Of a stretch of 64,000 bases of DNA, positions 46,903-54,730 are shown piece by piece (position 1 is the stretch's first letter; every line of letters starts with the position of its first letter). The notes under the pieces are model-generated. The model was given only the letters and a program-made list of their open reading frames with translations. It had not been told where the DNA came from and made no database searches. The stretch lies in NCBI GenBank assembly GCA_964561215.1, contig CAZLOS010000009.1, forward strand, positions 1 to 64,000. The letters are read 5' to 3'. Made by a program: the position numbers and the translations under genes. The stretch comes from JAJFUV01 sp964561215 (lineage in GTDB: Bacteria; Acidobacteriota; Terriglobia; Bryobacterales; Bryobacteraceae).

Positions 46903-47115
46903 ATGAAGAAGAGCGATCTTGCCCGGCGGTTGGCGCGCGATGCCAATCTCAGCAACGCCGCCGCTGCCGACGAACTCGGCCGCGTGGTGCACGACATTGT
47001 GAAGAGCCTGCGGCGCGGCGTACCCGTGCGGCTGCCCGGGCTAGGCACGTTCACTCCCGGCAAACAACCCGATTTCCGGTTTGACTCGAAGCCTGCTTCG
47101 CGCAGGCGGCGTTAG
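46903..47115 (+). CDS. Compact HU-like DNA-binding protein
   Basis: Seventy residues. The N-terminal half matches HU/IHF (MKKSDLARRLARDANLSNAA, then DELGRVVHDIVKSLRRG), and the turn VPVRLPGLGTFTPG is the HU 'GFGTF' motif. The protein then ends in a short strand and a basic tail (SKPASRRRR) instead of the roughly 35-residue beta-arm region. It may bind DNA without bending it. The next gene starts 15 bases downstream and repeats part of the same fold before a TIR domain, so the two probably act together. Confidence 0.75.
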   Translation: MKKSDLARRLARDANLSNAAAADELGRVVHDIVKSLRRGVPVRLPGLGTFTPGKQPDFRFDSKPASRRRR

Positions 47116-47130
47116 TAGAGGATCGCTCCG

Positions 47131-47715
47131 ATGGTTGCCGAACAGTGGAAGTCCAGCGAACAGGTGGCGCGCCTGGTGCGCCAGTCCCTGGAAGAGGGCG
47201 CGACGGTGGAGATCGACGGGCTGGGATCGTTCCGTCCCAGCCCGGACGGGGGATTCGAATTCGTGCCACAAACCAGCCCGCAGGTCTTCCTCGCCTATGT
47301 CGAGGAGGACTACGCCCTGGTCCACCGTTTGTATTCGCAACTGCGCGCTCACGGCTGCGAGCCGTGGCTCGACAAGAAGAAGCTCCTCGCCGGGCAGAAC
47401 TGGCCGCGCGCCATCGAACAGGCCATCGAGATTTCTAGCTTTTTTGTGCCGTGTTTCTCGAAGCGGGCGGGGGGCAAACGCGGGCACTTTCAAGCGGAAT
47501 TGCGCTGGGCACTGGACTGCGCTTCACGACTGCCGCTGGACGATGTCTACATCATCCCCGTGCGGCTGGAGGAGTGCGCCGTGCCGCAGCGCATCCGGCG
47601 CGAACTGCAATACATAGACCTGTTCCCGGACTGGGATCGCGGCTTTCAGGGGATTCTCGATGCGATGGACGGACAGGAGTCGAGGAGCCGCGGCCGCTTA
47701 CGGCTTGCCGGCTAG
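47131..47715 (+). CDS. TIR-domain protein with N-terminal half-HU module
   Basis: A 194-residue protein. Residues 9-45 (SSEQVARLVRQSLEEGATVE, then IDGLGSF) parallel the second helix and GLGTF turn of the preceding HU-like protein. From residue 51 a TIR domain follows: QVFLAYVEEDYALVHRLYSQ, the loop PWLDKKKLLAGQNW, AIEQAIEISSFFVPCFS, and Glu123 in FQAELRWAL as candidate NADase residue. The arrangement suggests a signalling or defence effector tethered through an HU-like part to a nucleoprotein. I know no named system with this layout. Its 3' end overlaps the convergent TPR gene by 18 bases. Confidence 0.78.
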   Translation: MVAEQWKSSEQVARLVRQSLEEGATVEIDGLGSFRPSPDGGFEFVPQTSPQVFLAYVEEDYALVHRLYSQLRAHGCEPWLDKKKLLAGQNWPRAIEQAIEISSFFVPCFSKRAGGKRGHFQAELRWALDCASRLPLDDVYIIPVRLEECAVPQRIRRELQYIDLFPDWDRGFQGILDAMDGQESRSRGRLRLAG

Positions 47716-48105
47716 CCTCTTCTTGATCTCCTCAAGTTCCTTGGCGTCCGAACCCAGCTCAACGTACTTCCGCCAGGCCTCGCGTGCGCCCTTCTTGTCC
47801 TTCATCTTCTCCCGCGCATAGCCCAGCCGCAGCCAGGCCTCGGCGTCGTTCGGATTCCACTTGAGGGCTTCTTCGAAACGCAGGACGGCCGCGCGGTAGC
47901 TCCCCTTCTTGTAGTACTGCTTCCCGACCGACACTTCCTTGGTCGCTTGCAGAGGGTTGAAGCCGTACTCCTTGGTAACCCGGCTTTCGTCCTCCTCCGG
48001 AGGCTCGCCGGGCTGTACCGCCGGCGGGGTTTCCTTGGGCTTCTGCGAAAGACCGGCGCCGGCGCACAGCGCGAGGAGAAACGCCGGGATCAAAACGCGT
48101 GACAC
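47698..48105 (-). CDS. Small exported TPR protein
   Basis: A 135-residue exported protein with a signal peptide (RVLIPAFLLALCAGAGLSQ), a proline/glutamate-rich linker and about two TPR units (GKQYYKKGSYRAAVLRFEEA, NDAEAWLRLGYAREKMKDKK). It may bind a partner in the periplasm. Its 3' end overlaps the TIR gene on the other strand. It is divergent from uvrC, with 19 bases between the two starts. Confidence 0.78.
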   Translation of the reverse strand: MSRVLIPAFLLALCAGAGLSQKPKETPPAVQPGEPPEEDESRVTKEYGFNPLQATKEVSVGKQYYKKGSYRAAVLRFEEALKWNPNDAEAWLRLGYAREKMKDKKGAREAWRKYVELGSDAKELEEIKKRLAGKP

Positions 48106-48124
48106 AATAAAATTATAGCGTCCG

Positions 48125-49798
48125 ATGGATTTGCGCGAAAAAGCCGCTTCCTTGCCGCTGGCTCCCGGCGTGTACCTTTACAAGGACTCGGAGGGGAAGG
48201 TGCTCTACGTCGGCAAGGCCAAAAGTCTGCGCAACCGCGTGCGCAGCTACTTCAGTGACGAGCGCCTGGCGGAGGCCAAGACCGGCCGTCTGATTTCGGC
48301 AGCGCGCGATATCGACTACATCGAGGTCGACAACGAAAAGGAAGCGCTGGCGCTCGAAAACAACCTGATCAAGCAGTACCAGCCGCGTTTCAACGTCCTG
48401 CTGCGCGACGACAAGACCTACCCTTACATCAAGCTCACCGCCGAGAAATACCCGCGCGTGTACGTCACCCGCCGCGTCCTCAAGGACGGGGCCACGTATT
48501 TCGGCCCCTACTTCCCGGGTAGCCTGGCGTACAGGCTGGTGCAATTCATCCACCGCCGGTTCCTGGTTCCCTCCTGCAAAATAGACCTGACGCGCAAGCA
48601 CCCTCAGCCCTGCCTGGAATACCACATACACCGCTGCCTGGGCCCTTGCGTGGAAGGGCTCACGACGGACGAAGCGTACGCCGAGGCCGTGCACGATGTT
48701 CGCCTGTTTCTGGAGGGCCGGCACCGCGACCTGGCCGACGATCTGCGCCGCCGCATGGAGCGCGCCTCCAGCGAGATGCGCTTCGAGCACGCCGCCATGC
48801 TGCGCGACCTGATCGCCACGGTGGAAGAGGTAGAGCAGAAGCAGAAAATGGCGGCGGCCGAAGGCGACAACACGGACATATTCGCCTGCTACGCCGAACC
48901 GCCCCTGGCCGCGGTGAACGTCTTCCACCTGCGCAACGGGCGCATCGTGGATCGCCATGAGTACTTTTGGGAAGACGCTTTCGAGTTCGAGTTGGGCGAG
49001 TTCTTTACTTCGCTGCTCATGCAATTTTACGGCGCCCAGGGCTACATTCCGCCGCAGATACACGTGCCGGTGGAACTGGAGGACCGCGAGGTGCTCGAAG
49101 AGCTGCTCACGGAAAAGCGCGGGCGCAAAGTGGAAATCCACACGCCGCGGCGGGGAGAAAAGCGGGCCATGCTGGCGCTGGCGGAAACCAACGCGAAGAA
49201 CAGCTTCGAACAACGGTTCCGCGTGCTCAAGCCCACCTCGCAAGCCATTCAGGAGGCGCTCGGCGATGTGCTGGGGCTCGAAGAGGCGCCGCGCCGCATC
49301 GAGTGCTTCGACATCTCGCACACGCAAGGCAGCGACATCGTGGCCAGCATGGTGGTGTGGGAGGACGGGCGCATGAAGAAGTCCGACTACCGGAAATTCA
49401 TCATGCGGACGGTCCTTTCGAACGACGATTTCGCTTCCATGAGGGAAGTGGTCACGCGCCGGTACTCGCGTTTACAGCGGGAGGGGAAGCCGCTGCCGGG
49501 CCTGGTGCTGATTGACGGCGGGCTGGGCCAGTTGTCCTCGGCTGCTGCCGCGCTGGACGCTCTCGGCATCGCGGACCAGCCGCTGGCCGCCATCGCCAAA
49601 CGCGAGGAGATCATCTATGTGCGCGGCCAGGAAGACGAACCTGTGAAACTGGACCCGCGCTCTCCGGTATTGCACCTGATCGAGATCATCCGCGACGAAG
49701 CGCACCGCTTCGCCGTAACGTTCCACCGCGCGCGGCGCGCCAAGCGCATGACGGCTTCGGCCGGCCGGTCAGCGTCCCGCGGCAAGCCTGTCCGCTAG
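48125..49798 (+). CDS. uvrC: Excinuclease ABC subunit UvrC, lacking the C-terminal HhH domain
   Basis: A 557-residue protein. The GIY-YIG nuclease is N-terminal (GVYLYKDSEG, YVGKAKSLRNRV). A Cys-rich stretch and a UVR motif follow (LADDLRRRMERASSEMRFEH). The RNase H-like nuclease is intact (IECFDISHTQG, VLIDGGLGQLSSA, IRDEAHRFAVTFH). It makes both incisions around a lesion with UvrB. After HRARRAKRMT it ends in a short basic tail, so the roughly 55-residue tandem helix-hairpin-helix of canonical UvrC is missing. I see no continuation in another frame before the convergent metallophosphoesterase gene, whose end it overlaps by 30 bases. Confidence 0.93.
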   Translation: MDLREKAASLPLAPGVYLYKDSEGKVLYVGKAKSLRNRVRSYFSDERLAEAKTGRLISAARDIDYIEVDNEKEALALENNLIKQYQPRFNVLLRDDKTYPYIKLTAEKYPRVYVTRRVLKDGATYFGPYFPGSLAYRLVQFIHRRFLVPSCKIDLTRKHPQPCLEYHIHRCLGPCVEGLTTDEAYAEAVHDVRLFLEGRHRDLADDLRRRMERASSEMRFEHAAMLRDLIATVEEVEQKQKMAAAEGDNTDIFACYAEPPLAAVNVFHLRNGRIVDRHEYFWEDAFEFELGEFFTSLLMQFYGAQGYIPPQIHVPVELEDREVLEELLTEKRGRKVEIHTPRRGEKRAMLALAETNAKNSFEQRFRVLKPTSQAIQEALGDVLGLEEAPRRIECFDISHTQGSDIVASMVVWEDGRMKKSDYRKFIMRTVLSNDDFASMREVVTRRYSRLQREGKPLPGLVLIDGGLGQLSSAAAALDALGIADQPLAAIAKREEIIYVRGQEDEPVKLDPRSPVLHLIEIIRDEAHRFAVTFHRARRAKRMTASAGRSASRGKPVR

Positions 49799-50509
49799 TG
49801 AGCCGGGCAGGCCCGCCTTGCGGATCTTTTTCTGCGCCTTGCCGACGTCGTACTCTACCCGCCGCAGGCTCACCGCGCGCTCCTCGGAGTCATAGAGCGC
49901 GTACGCCGCGCGCGCGTCTCCGTCGCGAGGCTGTCCCACGGCTCCGGGATTGATCAGGTAGAACTGGTCCGGCGAGAGCGAGATCAAGCGCTCCCGCTGC
50001 GCCAGCGTGGGCCGTGCGAGACTCCGGACGCCTTTCGCGTCGTTGAGAAACCCGCCCTGCAGGTGACTATGACCGAAGAAGTACACGCCTTCGTGCAACT
50101 GCCGGGCGACACCCCCGGCTTCCCACTCCGAGAGCAGGTATTCGTCCTCGTCGACGGGAGAGCCGTGCGCGATCCGAGCGCCTTCAATGGCGGCCGGGCC
50201 TTGTGGAAGCCCCTGCAGCCAGGCGAGGTTCGGGCTCGACAGGGCATCGTGCGTCCAGACGGCCGCGGTTTGCGCCCGCTCGTTGAAGGATGCGGCTCCG
50301 GAGTTGCCGGCGCAGACGCGGTCGTGATTTCCGCGGATTACCAATTGGAGGTTCGCGCGCGCCCAGTCGCAGACCGCATTCGGATCCGCGCCGTAGCCGA
50401 CCAGGTCACCGCAGCAAACGATGCGATCATAGGCTCCCGGCGCGTCCTCCACGACGGCGTTCAGTGCTTCCAGGTTGGCGTGAATGTCACTCAGAATCAG
50501 ATAGCGCAC
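49769..50509 (-). CDS. Cytosolic metallophosphoesterase (MJ0936/YfcE type)
   Basis: A 246-residue calcineurin-like phosphoesterase. Metal motifs in order: SDIHANLEAL, CCGDLVGYG, IRGNHDR, AHGSP and FFGHSHLQGGF, with the late LINPGAVGQPRDGD typical of the YfcE/MJ0936 group. The substrate is unknown; family members hydrolyse cyclic nucleotides or phosphodiesters in vitro. Its start overlaps the stop of the upstream metallophosphoesterase by 13 bases, so the two phosphatases form one unit. Confidence 0.87.
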   Translation of the reverse strand: MRYLILSDIHANLEALNAVVEDAPGAYDRIVCCGDLVGYGADPNAVCDWARANLQLVIRGNHDRVCAGNSGAASFNERAQTAAVWTHDALSSPNLAWLQGLPQGPAAIEGARIAHGSPVDEDEYLLSEWEAGGVARQLHEGVYFFGHSHLQGGFLNDAKGVRSLARPTLAQRERLISLSPDQFYLINPGAVGQPRDGDARAAYALYDSEERAVSLRRVEYDVGKAQKKIRKAGLPGSLADRLAAGR

Positions 50510-51651
50510 AGGCGGATCAGCGAGACCTCCGGGGGAGCGCCGACGCGCGTGGGAACGCCGACCGTCCCCACTCCGCGCGACACATAGATGGCTGACTTCT
50601 CCATTCGGTACAAACCGTACACGTAAGGCGTGTAAAGGCGCGCGACGCTGAAGTTCTCGCCGAGGATCTCCGCCCCGATCTGTCCTCCGTGCGTGTGGCC
50701 GGAAATCGTCAGATGCCAGCCCTGGCGGGCGGCTACCGGAAACACGTCCGGATTGTGCGAGAGCAGAATGTTCGTCGCGGCCGGCTCGACCAACTTCGCG
50801 GAGCCGGTCAGGTAGGGCTTGCCGAATTGCTGGTGATCGACGCCGCCCAGGTTCAACACCGCGGCTCCGAATCTCAACTGGTAAGAGGCGCCGCGCAGGA
50901 ACCGGATGCCCACCCGGGCGCCCAATTCCGTCGCCGGCCTTAAGGCTTTGGCGTAAATTTCATGATTGCCCATGCAGCCAAGCGTACCGGTGTCACTGCG
51001 CAAGCGGGCCAGTTGCCGTATGCCGGCTTCAAGCGGGTCGCCGGACCCGGTTATGATGTCGCCCGTCACCAGGGCGATGTGCGGGCGCGTTTCGTTGGCC
51101 ATTCCGACGATGCGCTCCAGGTCTTTCACGCTGAGGAACGCACTCAGGTGGATGTCGGTCAGTTGGACCAGCCGCAATCCATCGAGATCCTTGGGAAGGC
51201 CGGGCATGGGGACGTCGACCTCGACCACCCGGAAGCGATTGCGCTCGATGAAGGTGCCATAGCCCGCCGCTGCGATGGGCGCCACAGCCAGCGCATCGCG
51301 CAGGAGAACGAGCGCGCGGCGCCGCTCCGGATTGAACCGTTCGACTCCTTTCCACAGCGGGTATACGAGCACGGCTCCGGTCGAGCAGATGGCCCAGAGC
51401 ATAGCTCCGGCGCGCAGGAACGTCAGCCACCCCCAATGGGGAAGCCGTCCGGCGTGCGCCGGGATGTCAAAGGCGAAGCCGAAAAACAGCCAGACGCAGC
51501 TGATCAGGGCCGCCACCCGGATGGCGTGGCGCAGGCGTTCGGACCGCTGTGCGCGATGGGTTGCAAGCAGCCACTCGGCCAGCTTGAACTGCACGTACAC
51601 CGCGATGAGCAGCGTGACGAGTTCTGGAACGTAATGCCAGCGTACCCTCAT
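50497..51651 (-). CDS. Membrane-anchored metallophosphoesterase (YaeI/YkuE type)
   Basis: A 384-residue protein. The N-terminal third has about four hydrophobic helices (LVTLLIAVYVQFKL, AALISCVWLFFGFAF, AMLWAICSTGAVLVYPLW). The catalytic part has LTDIHLSAF, VTGDIITG, GNHEIYA, LSHNPD and SGHTHGGQIG. Related YaeI and LpxH-like enzymes act on lipid-linked diphosphates, so a membrane-lipid substrate is plausible but not shown. Downstream it overlaps the second phosphoesterase gene. Confidence 0.87.
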   Translation of the reverse strand: MRVRWHYVPELVTLLIAVYVQFKLAEWLLATHRAQRSERLRHAIRVAALISCVWLFFGFAFDIPAHAGRLPHWGWLTFLRAGAMLWAICSTGAVLVYPLWKGVERFNPERRRALVLLRDALAVAPIAAAGYGTFIERNRFRVVEVDVPMPGLPKDLDGLRLVQLTDIHLSAFLSVKDLERIVGMANETRPHIALVTGDIITGSGDPLEAGIRQLARLRSDTGTLGCMGNHEIYAKALRPATELGARVGIRFLRGASYQLRFGAAVLNLGGVDHQQFGKPYLTGSAKLVEPAATNILLSHNPDVFPVAARQGWHLTISGHTHGGQIGAEILGENFSVARLYTPYVYGLYRMEKSAIYVSRGVGTVGVPTRVGAPPEVSLIRLCAI

Positions 51652-51671
51652 CGGCGAGACTCTTCCTAATT

Positions 51672-52207
51672 CTATCCCGCGCGCTCAAACCAATGGCTCA
51701 CCTCGACGCCGGCGAGCAGAAGCAACCATCCCTCCAGGGGTGCGCGATAGTGTCCCACATAGCTGACGACGTAATAGACCAGCGGAAACGTGAGAAGAGG
51801 CACAAGCACCGCCGCGCGCCGAAACCTAGTTGGATTCCCAGCCACGGCAGCATGGCGTAAAGGGCCGAGAAGGCAAGGATCGCCAGCAACCCGCGCACGC
51901 AGTTCGCGGCCGACGTGACACCGAACGTGTGGTAGACCAATGCCAGAAGCCCTGTGTAGATCGGTGTGGGATGGGCCGTGGCGCCGGTCTGAATCATGTA
52001 AGGATTGGCGAACTGCCCGGTGCGGGCGAGCGTCACGGCCACCTTTCCGATCTCGCCGAACGGCCGGAAAGAGCCGGGCGGGAGCAGACCGGATACGAGT
52101 ACAGCTCCGCGAATCGTGACACCCAGAAGGAAGACGAGGACGAAAGCCCGTACTGGCGAGCGGAGCACTCGGTCCCAAACCCCTGATTCTGCCGGCTGTG
52201 ATGGCAC
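51672..52207 (-). pseudogene. Decayed GT39/ArnT-like membrane glycosyltransferase
   Basis: Two pieces of one polytopic protein lie in different frames. The N-terminal piece starts at 52207 (FVLVFLLGVTIRGAVLVSGL, PTPIYTGLLALVYHTFG) and makes sense up to LGFGARR near 51820. From there sense moves to another frame (AAVLVPLLTFPLVYYVVS, HYRAPLEGWLLLLAG), ending at 51672. The second piece looks like the C-terminal end of the same family, in which 'RYRxP' precedes the last helix. So about 250 internal residues are missing, as well as the frame. An intact relative lies at 53186-54730. Confidence 0.6.
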
Positions 52208-52311
52208 GCCTATCGCCCTCTCGCGTTTCGCGCTGTGACAAATTCTATCGCAAAGGAAGCATTCGCCCGGCGTCCTGGGAGATTGATGCGCAACCTCGCT
52301 ACAATCGATCT

Positions 52312-53226
52312 ATGTCACTTGTTGTCGTTGGTTCGGTCGCCTATGACGGCGTGGAGACGCCGCACGGAAAGGTGGACCGCATGTTGGGCGGAGCATGCAC
52401 TTATATTTCCCTCGCTGCCAGCTTCTTTACGCCGGTTTCCATCGTCGCCGTGGTGGGCGAGGACTTCGCCAAAGAGGACGTCGACCTGCTCGCCGGCCGC
52501 GGCATCGATCTGGAAGGCCTCGAGCGCGCTTCGGGCAAGACTTTTTTCTGGTCCGGCGTTTATTCGGCCGACATGAATGATCGCACCACGCTGCGCACCG
52601 ACTTGAACGTGTTCGCGGATTTCCAGCCCAAGTTACCCGAACGGTACAAGTCGTACCCGTATTTGATGCTGGGCAATATCCAGCCCGCATTGCAGCGCGG
52701 CGTCCATTCGCAAATGCACGGGCTCAAGTTCGCCGGCGGCGACACGATGAACTACTGGATCCAGGATTACCGCGCCGAACTGGAGGCCACTATCCGAGCC
52801 TGGGACTTCCTGCTCATCAACGACAGCGAGGCGCGGATGCTCTCGGGCGAGAATAACCTGCTCAAGGCAGCTCGGGTCATTCTGGGAATGGGCCCGAGCG
52901 CGCTGGTGATCAAGCGCGGCGAATACGGCGCCGTCCTGTTTCACCGCGACGGCTACTTCACCGCGCCGGCCTATCTGCTGGAAAGCGTTTTCGATCCGAC
53001 GGGCGCAGGGGATTCCTTCGCGGGCGGCTTCCTCGGCTATCTCGCTGGCTGCGGTTACAGTCCCTCGCAGGACGCCGGTTCGGATGCACTGCGCCGCGCC
53101 GTCATCTACGGCTCCGTCATGGGCAGTTTTTGCTGCGAGAAGTTCGGGGTGGACCGTTTCCGGAATCTCACCCGCGCTGAAATCGATGCCCGCTTCCAAG
53201 AGTTCCAGGCTTTCACGCGTTTCTGA
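52312..53226 (+). CDS. PfkB-family carbohydrate/nucleoside kinase
   Basis: A 304-residue ribokinase-like enzyme. The start (SLVVVGSVAYDGVETPHG) has the usual substrate-binding strand, and the C-terminal signature DPTGAGDSFAGGF holds the catalytic Asp and the anion hole. The small lid region is short, and GGACTYISLAASFF is the sugar-binding GG motif. It resembles the PfkB subgroup annotated as adenosine/inosine or general sugar kinase; the substrate cannot be told. The frame extends to 52198, but the ATG at 52312 is the natural start. It overlaps the next gene by 41 bases. Confidence 0.88.
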   Translation: MSLVVVGSVAYDGVETPHGKVDRMLGGACTYISLAASFFTPVSIVAVVGEDFAKEDVDLLAGRGIDLEGLERASGKTFFWSGVYSADMNDRTTLRTDLNVFADFQPKLPERYKSYPYLMLGNIQPALQRGVHSQMHGLKFAGGDTMNYWIQDYRAELEATIRAWDFLLINDSEARMLSGENNLLKAARVILGMGPSALVIKRGEYGAVLFHRDGYFTAPAYLLESVFDPTGAGDSFAGGFLGYLAGCGYSPSQDAGSDALRRAVIYGSVMGSFCCEKFGVDRFRNLTRAEIDARFQEFQAFTRF

Positions 53227-54730
53227 GCTGGCGGCGGCGTTCGCGCTCGCCTCGACACTGGCCGCGCTGGCGTCGTGGTGGTTCTTCTCGCGCGGCGAGA
53301 GCCTCGCCTACGGCGACGCGGCATCGCATCTCAACATCGCGAGGCGGATTACGGACTCGCGCACGCCGGGCTACTCGCAGATCGGCACGGTGTGGCTGCC
53401 GCTGCCGCACCTGATCGTGATGCCGCTCGCCGAACGCGACGAGTGGTGGCGGAGCGGCATCGCGGGAGTCGTGCCTTCAACCGCGGCGTTCATCCTGTCC
53501 GCCGTGCTCCTGTTCGCCGCGGCGCGGAGGGCCTTCTCGTCCGCTTCGGCCGGGTTTGCCGCGCTGGCTCTGTACGCGTTGAACCCCAATCTTCTATATC
53601 TGCAGGCGACGCCTATGACCGAGCCGCTCATGCTCCTGTTTCTGACCGCCCTGCTGTACGCGACGGTGCGGTTCCACCAAACACAATCGATGTGCGCGGT
53701 GGTGGCGGCCGGGTTGGCCGCGCTCGGCGGCACGCTGACTCGCTACGAGGGCTGGTTCCTGGTCCCTTTCGCGACGTTGTACTTTCTGGCAGCCTCCAAA
53801 CGCCGCCGGATCGTCAATGCCGCCGTGTTTGGAGCAGTGGCGTCGCTCGGTCCGCTCTACTGGCTGGCGCACAACTGGTGGATCTTCGGTAACGCATTGG
53901 AATTCTATAACGGGCCCTATTCGGCCATGGCCATCTACAAGCGCTCGCTTGTGGGCGGCATGGCGCACTATCCCGGCGATCACAACTGGCGCGTGGCGCT
54001 CTACTACTATGGCGAAGCGGTCCGGACGGTCGTGGGCATGCCCCTGATTGCCATGGGGGTGGCGGGAATCCTCGCCTGCGTGTGGAAACGCGTGTTATGG
54101 CCGCTGCTGTTGCTCGCGCTCGTGCCGCTGTTTTACGTTTTGAGCCTGTACTCCTCGGGTACTCCCATCTATCTACCGCACCTGTGGCCGCACGCTTATT
54201 ACAACACGCGCTACGCCGTGGCCGCGCTGCCCGTGGCCGCGTTCGCGGCGGCCGGGTTGGCGGCGCTAGCACCCCGGAAAATGCAAGTGTGGGCGGTGGC
54301 CGCCGTGGCACTATTGGGTGTGTCGGCCTGGCTCGTCAAGCCACGCCCGGAGGCATGGGCCTGTTGGAAAGAGGCGCAGGCGAATTGGAACACCCGTCAC
54401 GCGGCGTTCGACAAGGCCGCCAGCTTTCTGCGTGCGAACTACCGTCCGGGGTCCGGCATCATCCTCACGTTCGCCGACCTGGCCGACGTCCCCCGGCGCG
54501 CCGGCATTCCCTATCGCGAAGTCCTGCACGAAGACAACGTGATCGCCTGGTATGCGGCTGCCGCCCGGCCGGATCTGTTCCTGCGCGAACAATGGGCCGT
54601 TACGCATTCCGGCGACCGCATTGCCACGGCCATTGTGCGTGCATCGCGCCGCGGCCCGCGCTACGATTGTGCCGGAACGATCGCTGAAAAAGGGGCCCCC
54701 GTGATCGAAATCTGTGAGAGACATCCATGA
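53186..54730 (+). CDS. Polytopic glycosyltransferase (GT39/ArnT-like)
   Basis: About 514 residues with roughly 10 membrane segments (LAAAFALASTLAALASWWFF, ILSAVLLFAAARRAF, WPLLLLALVPLFYVLSLY). The first periplasmic loop has acidic residues after the first helix (GDAASHLNIARRI), and AGLAALGGTLTRYEGWFLVP fits the dolichyl-phosphate-mannose-protein transferase-like family. A periplasmic C-terminal domain follows. It transfers a sugar from a lipid carrier; acceptor unknown. I chose ATG 53186 inside the kinase gene; later starts are possible. It overlaps dapF by four bases. Confidence 0.75.
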   Translation: MPASKSSRLSRVSELAAAFALASTLAALASWWFFSRGESLAYGDAASHLNIARRITDSRTPGYSQIGTVWLPLPHLIVMPLAERDEWWRSGIAGVVPSTAAFILSAVLLFAAARRAFSSASAGFAALALYALNPNLLYLQATPMTEPLMLLFLTALLYATVRFHQTQSMCAVVAAGLAALGGTLTRYEGWFLVPFATLYFLAASKRRRIVNAAVFGAVASLGPLYWLAHNWWIFGNALEFYNGPYSAMAIYKRSLVGGMAHYPGDHNWRVALYYYGEAVRTVVGMPLIAMGVAGILACVWKRVLWPLLLLALVPLFYVLSLYSSGTPIYLPHLWPHAYYNTRYAVAALPVAAFAAAGLAALAPRKMQVWAVAAVALLGVSAWLVKPRPEAWACWKEAQANWNTRHAAFDKAASFLRANYRPGSGIILTFADLADVPRRAGIPYREVLHEDNVIAWYAAAARPDLFLREQWAVTHSGDRIATAIVRASRRGPRYDCAGTIAEKGAPVIEICERHP

